A stretch of DNA of 6,958 nt, taken from Spirosoma fluviale. Its GTDB lineage: Bacteria > Bacteroidota > Bacteroidia > Cytophagales > Spirosomataceae. The translations under genes and the position numbers were made by a program. Positions 6,815 through 6,958 of the stretch are shown here, piece after piece (positions within the stretch are counted from its first letter, which is position 1; the number at the start of each line of letters is the position of its first letter). The DNA lies in NCBI GenBank assembly GCA_945906915.1, contig CAMDSI010000114.1, positions 1 to 6,958 of the forward strand, written 5' to 3'. The notes under the pieces were generated by a model. That model saw only the letters and a list, made by a program, of their open reading frames with translations. It was not told where the DNA came from and searched no databases.

Positions 6815-6958
6815 TTATTTCTTTCTATTCAGATGACGATCATACAGCATTTGAATGATTCCATCTTTCAATCCTAAATCAGGCACTAAAATCGTTTTAC
6901 ATCCACCTAATTCCATCGCAGTTAAATAGATGGAAGCTGCCGGAACAATCACGTCAGC
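6815..6958 (-). CDS. Ppx/GppA family phosphatase, C-terminal end (cut by window edge)
   Basis: Only the last 47 codons and the TAA (6815-6817) are inside the window; the frame is open to the edge. The segment reads ADVIVPAASIYLTAMELGG, then C-K-T-I-L-V-P-D-L-G-L-K-D-G-I-I, and ends in a basic tail (NRKK). A-D-x-I-x-P-A followed by a strand and D-x-G-L-x-D-G is the end of the ASKHA-fold core in exopolyphosphatase / guanosine pentaphosphate phosphatase proteins, which cut polyphosphate or pppGpp. The DGII stretch is close to the family's C-terminal G-L-R-E-G. There is no room for the extra C-terminal helical domain of E. coli Ppx, so this is a short, GppA-core type. Which activity it has cannot be told from the fragment. 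It converges on the DUF3078 gene with no bases between the two stop codons. Confidence 0.85.
   Translation of the reverse strand, partial: ADVIVPAASIYLTAMELGGCKTILVPDLGLKDGIIQMLYDRHLNRKK

Noticed and set aside
6810..6827. AATAG...CTATT and AAATA...TATTT inverted repeats at the DUF3078 / Ppx-GppA junction as a bidirectional terminator
   Set aside because: The stems are 5 bp and almost all A/T, too weak to call an intrinsic terminator.
1..6958. Novel defence, mobile or CRISPR-like system
   Set aside because: No transposase, integrase, toxin-antitoxin pair, nuclease cluster, direct-repeat array or terminal inverted repeats were seen; the content is ordinary chromosomal genes.

Overview
The window comes from a Gram-negative member of the Bacteroidota, most likely the Cytophagales. 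Three things point there. kdsB implies a Kdo-containing lipopolysaccharide. Several genes belong to families found mainly in this phylum (TIGR02757/DUF2400, DUF3078 and probably DUF4905). Candidate promoters look like the Bacteroidota -7 element TAnnTTTG, and Shine-Dalgarno sequences are absent or weak. The order-level placement is an inference from protein style, not a search result.

Layout: bases 1-1664 (minus) are the N-terminal 554 codons of cobalamin-dependent methionine synthase, metH, cut by the window edge. kdsB lies upstream of it on the same strand (1729-2481, minus); the start chosen is 24 codons inside the longest open frame. A 64-bp divergent gap separates kdsB from a compact plus-strand run. 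That run is a DUF4905-like protein (2546-3205, TTG start), an exported LysM/RlpA-like protein (3192-4076), a 53-residue membrane protein (4081-4242), a TIGR02757/DUF2400 protein (4239-5021) and an aldose 1-epimerase family protein (5012-5890). Successive genes in the run overlap by 14 nt, are separated by 4 nt, overlap by 4 nt (ATGA) and overlap by 10 nt, so one transcript with translational coupling is likely. A DUF3078 outer-membrane-type protein (5924-6814) follows after 33 nt and has its own -7-like element just before its ATG. The last 144 bases (minus) are the C-terminal 47 codons of a Ppx/GppA-type phosphatase. It meets the DUF3078 gene stop to stop with no spacer.

The minus-strand pair is core metabolism: methionine/folate cycling and CMP-Kdo supply for LPS. 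The plus-strand run mixes envelope proteins (LysM/RlpA-like, the small membrane protein and, downstream, DUF3078) with a possible HhH-GPD-like protein and a sugar mutarotase. No shared pathway can be read from the sequence. No mobile element, CRISPR array, tRNA, rRNA or clear intrinsic terminator was seen, and no gene-free stretch exceeds 70 bases. The window looks like ordinary chromosomal core. The points of most interest are the small membrane protein, the degenerate RlpA fold and a possibly leaderless start.
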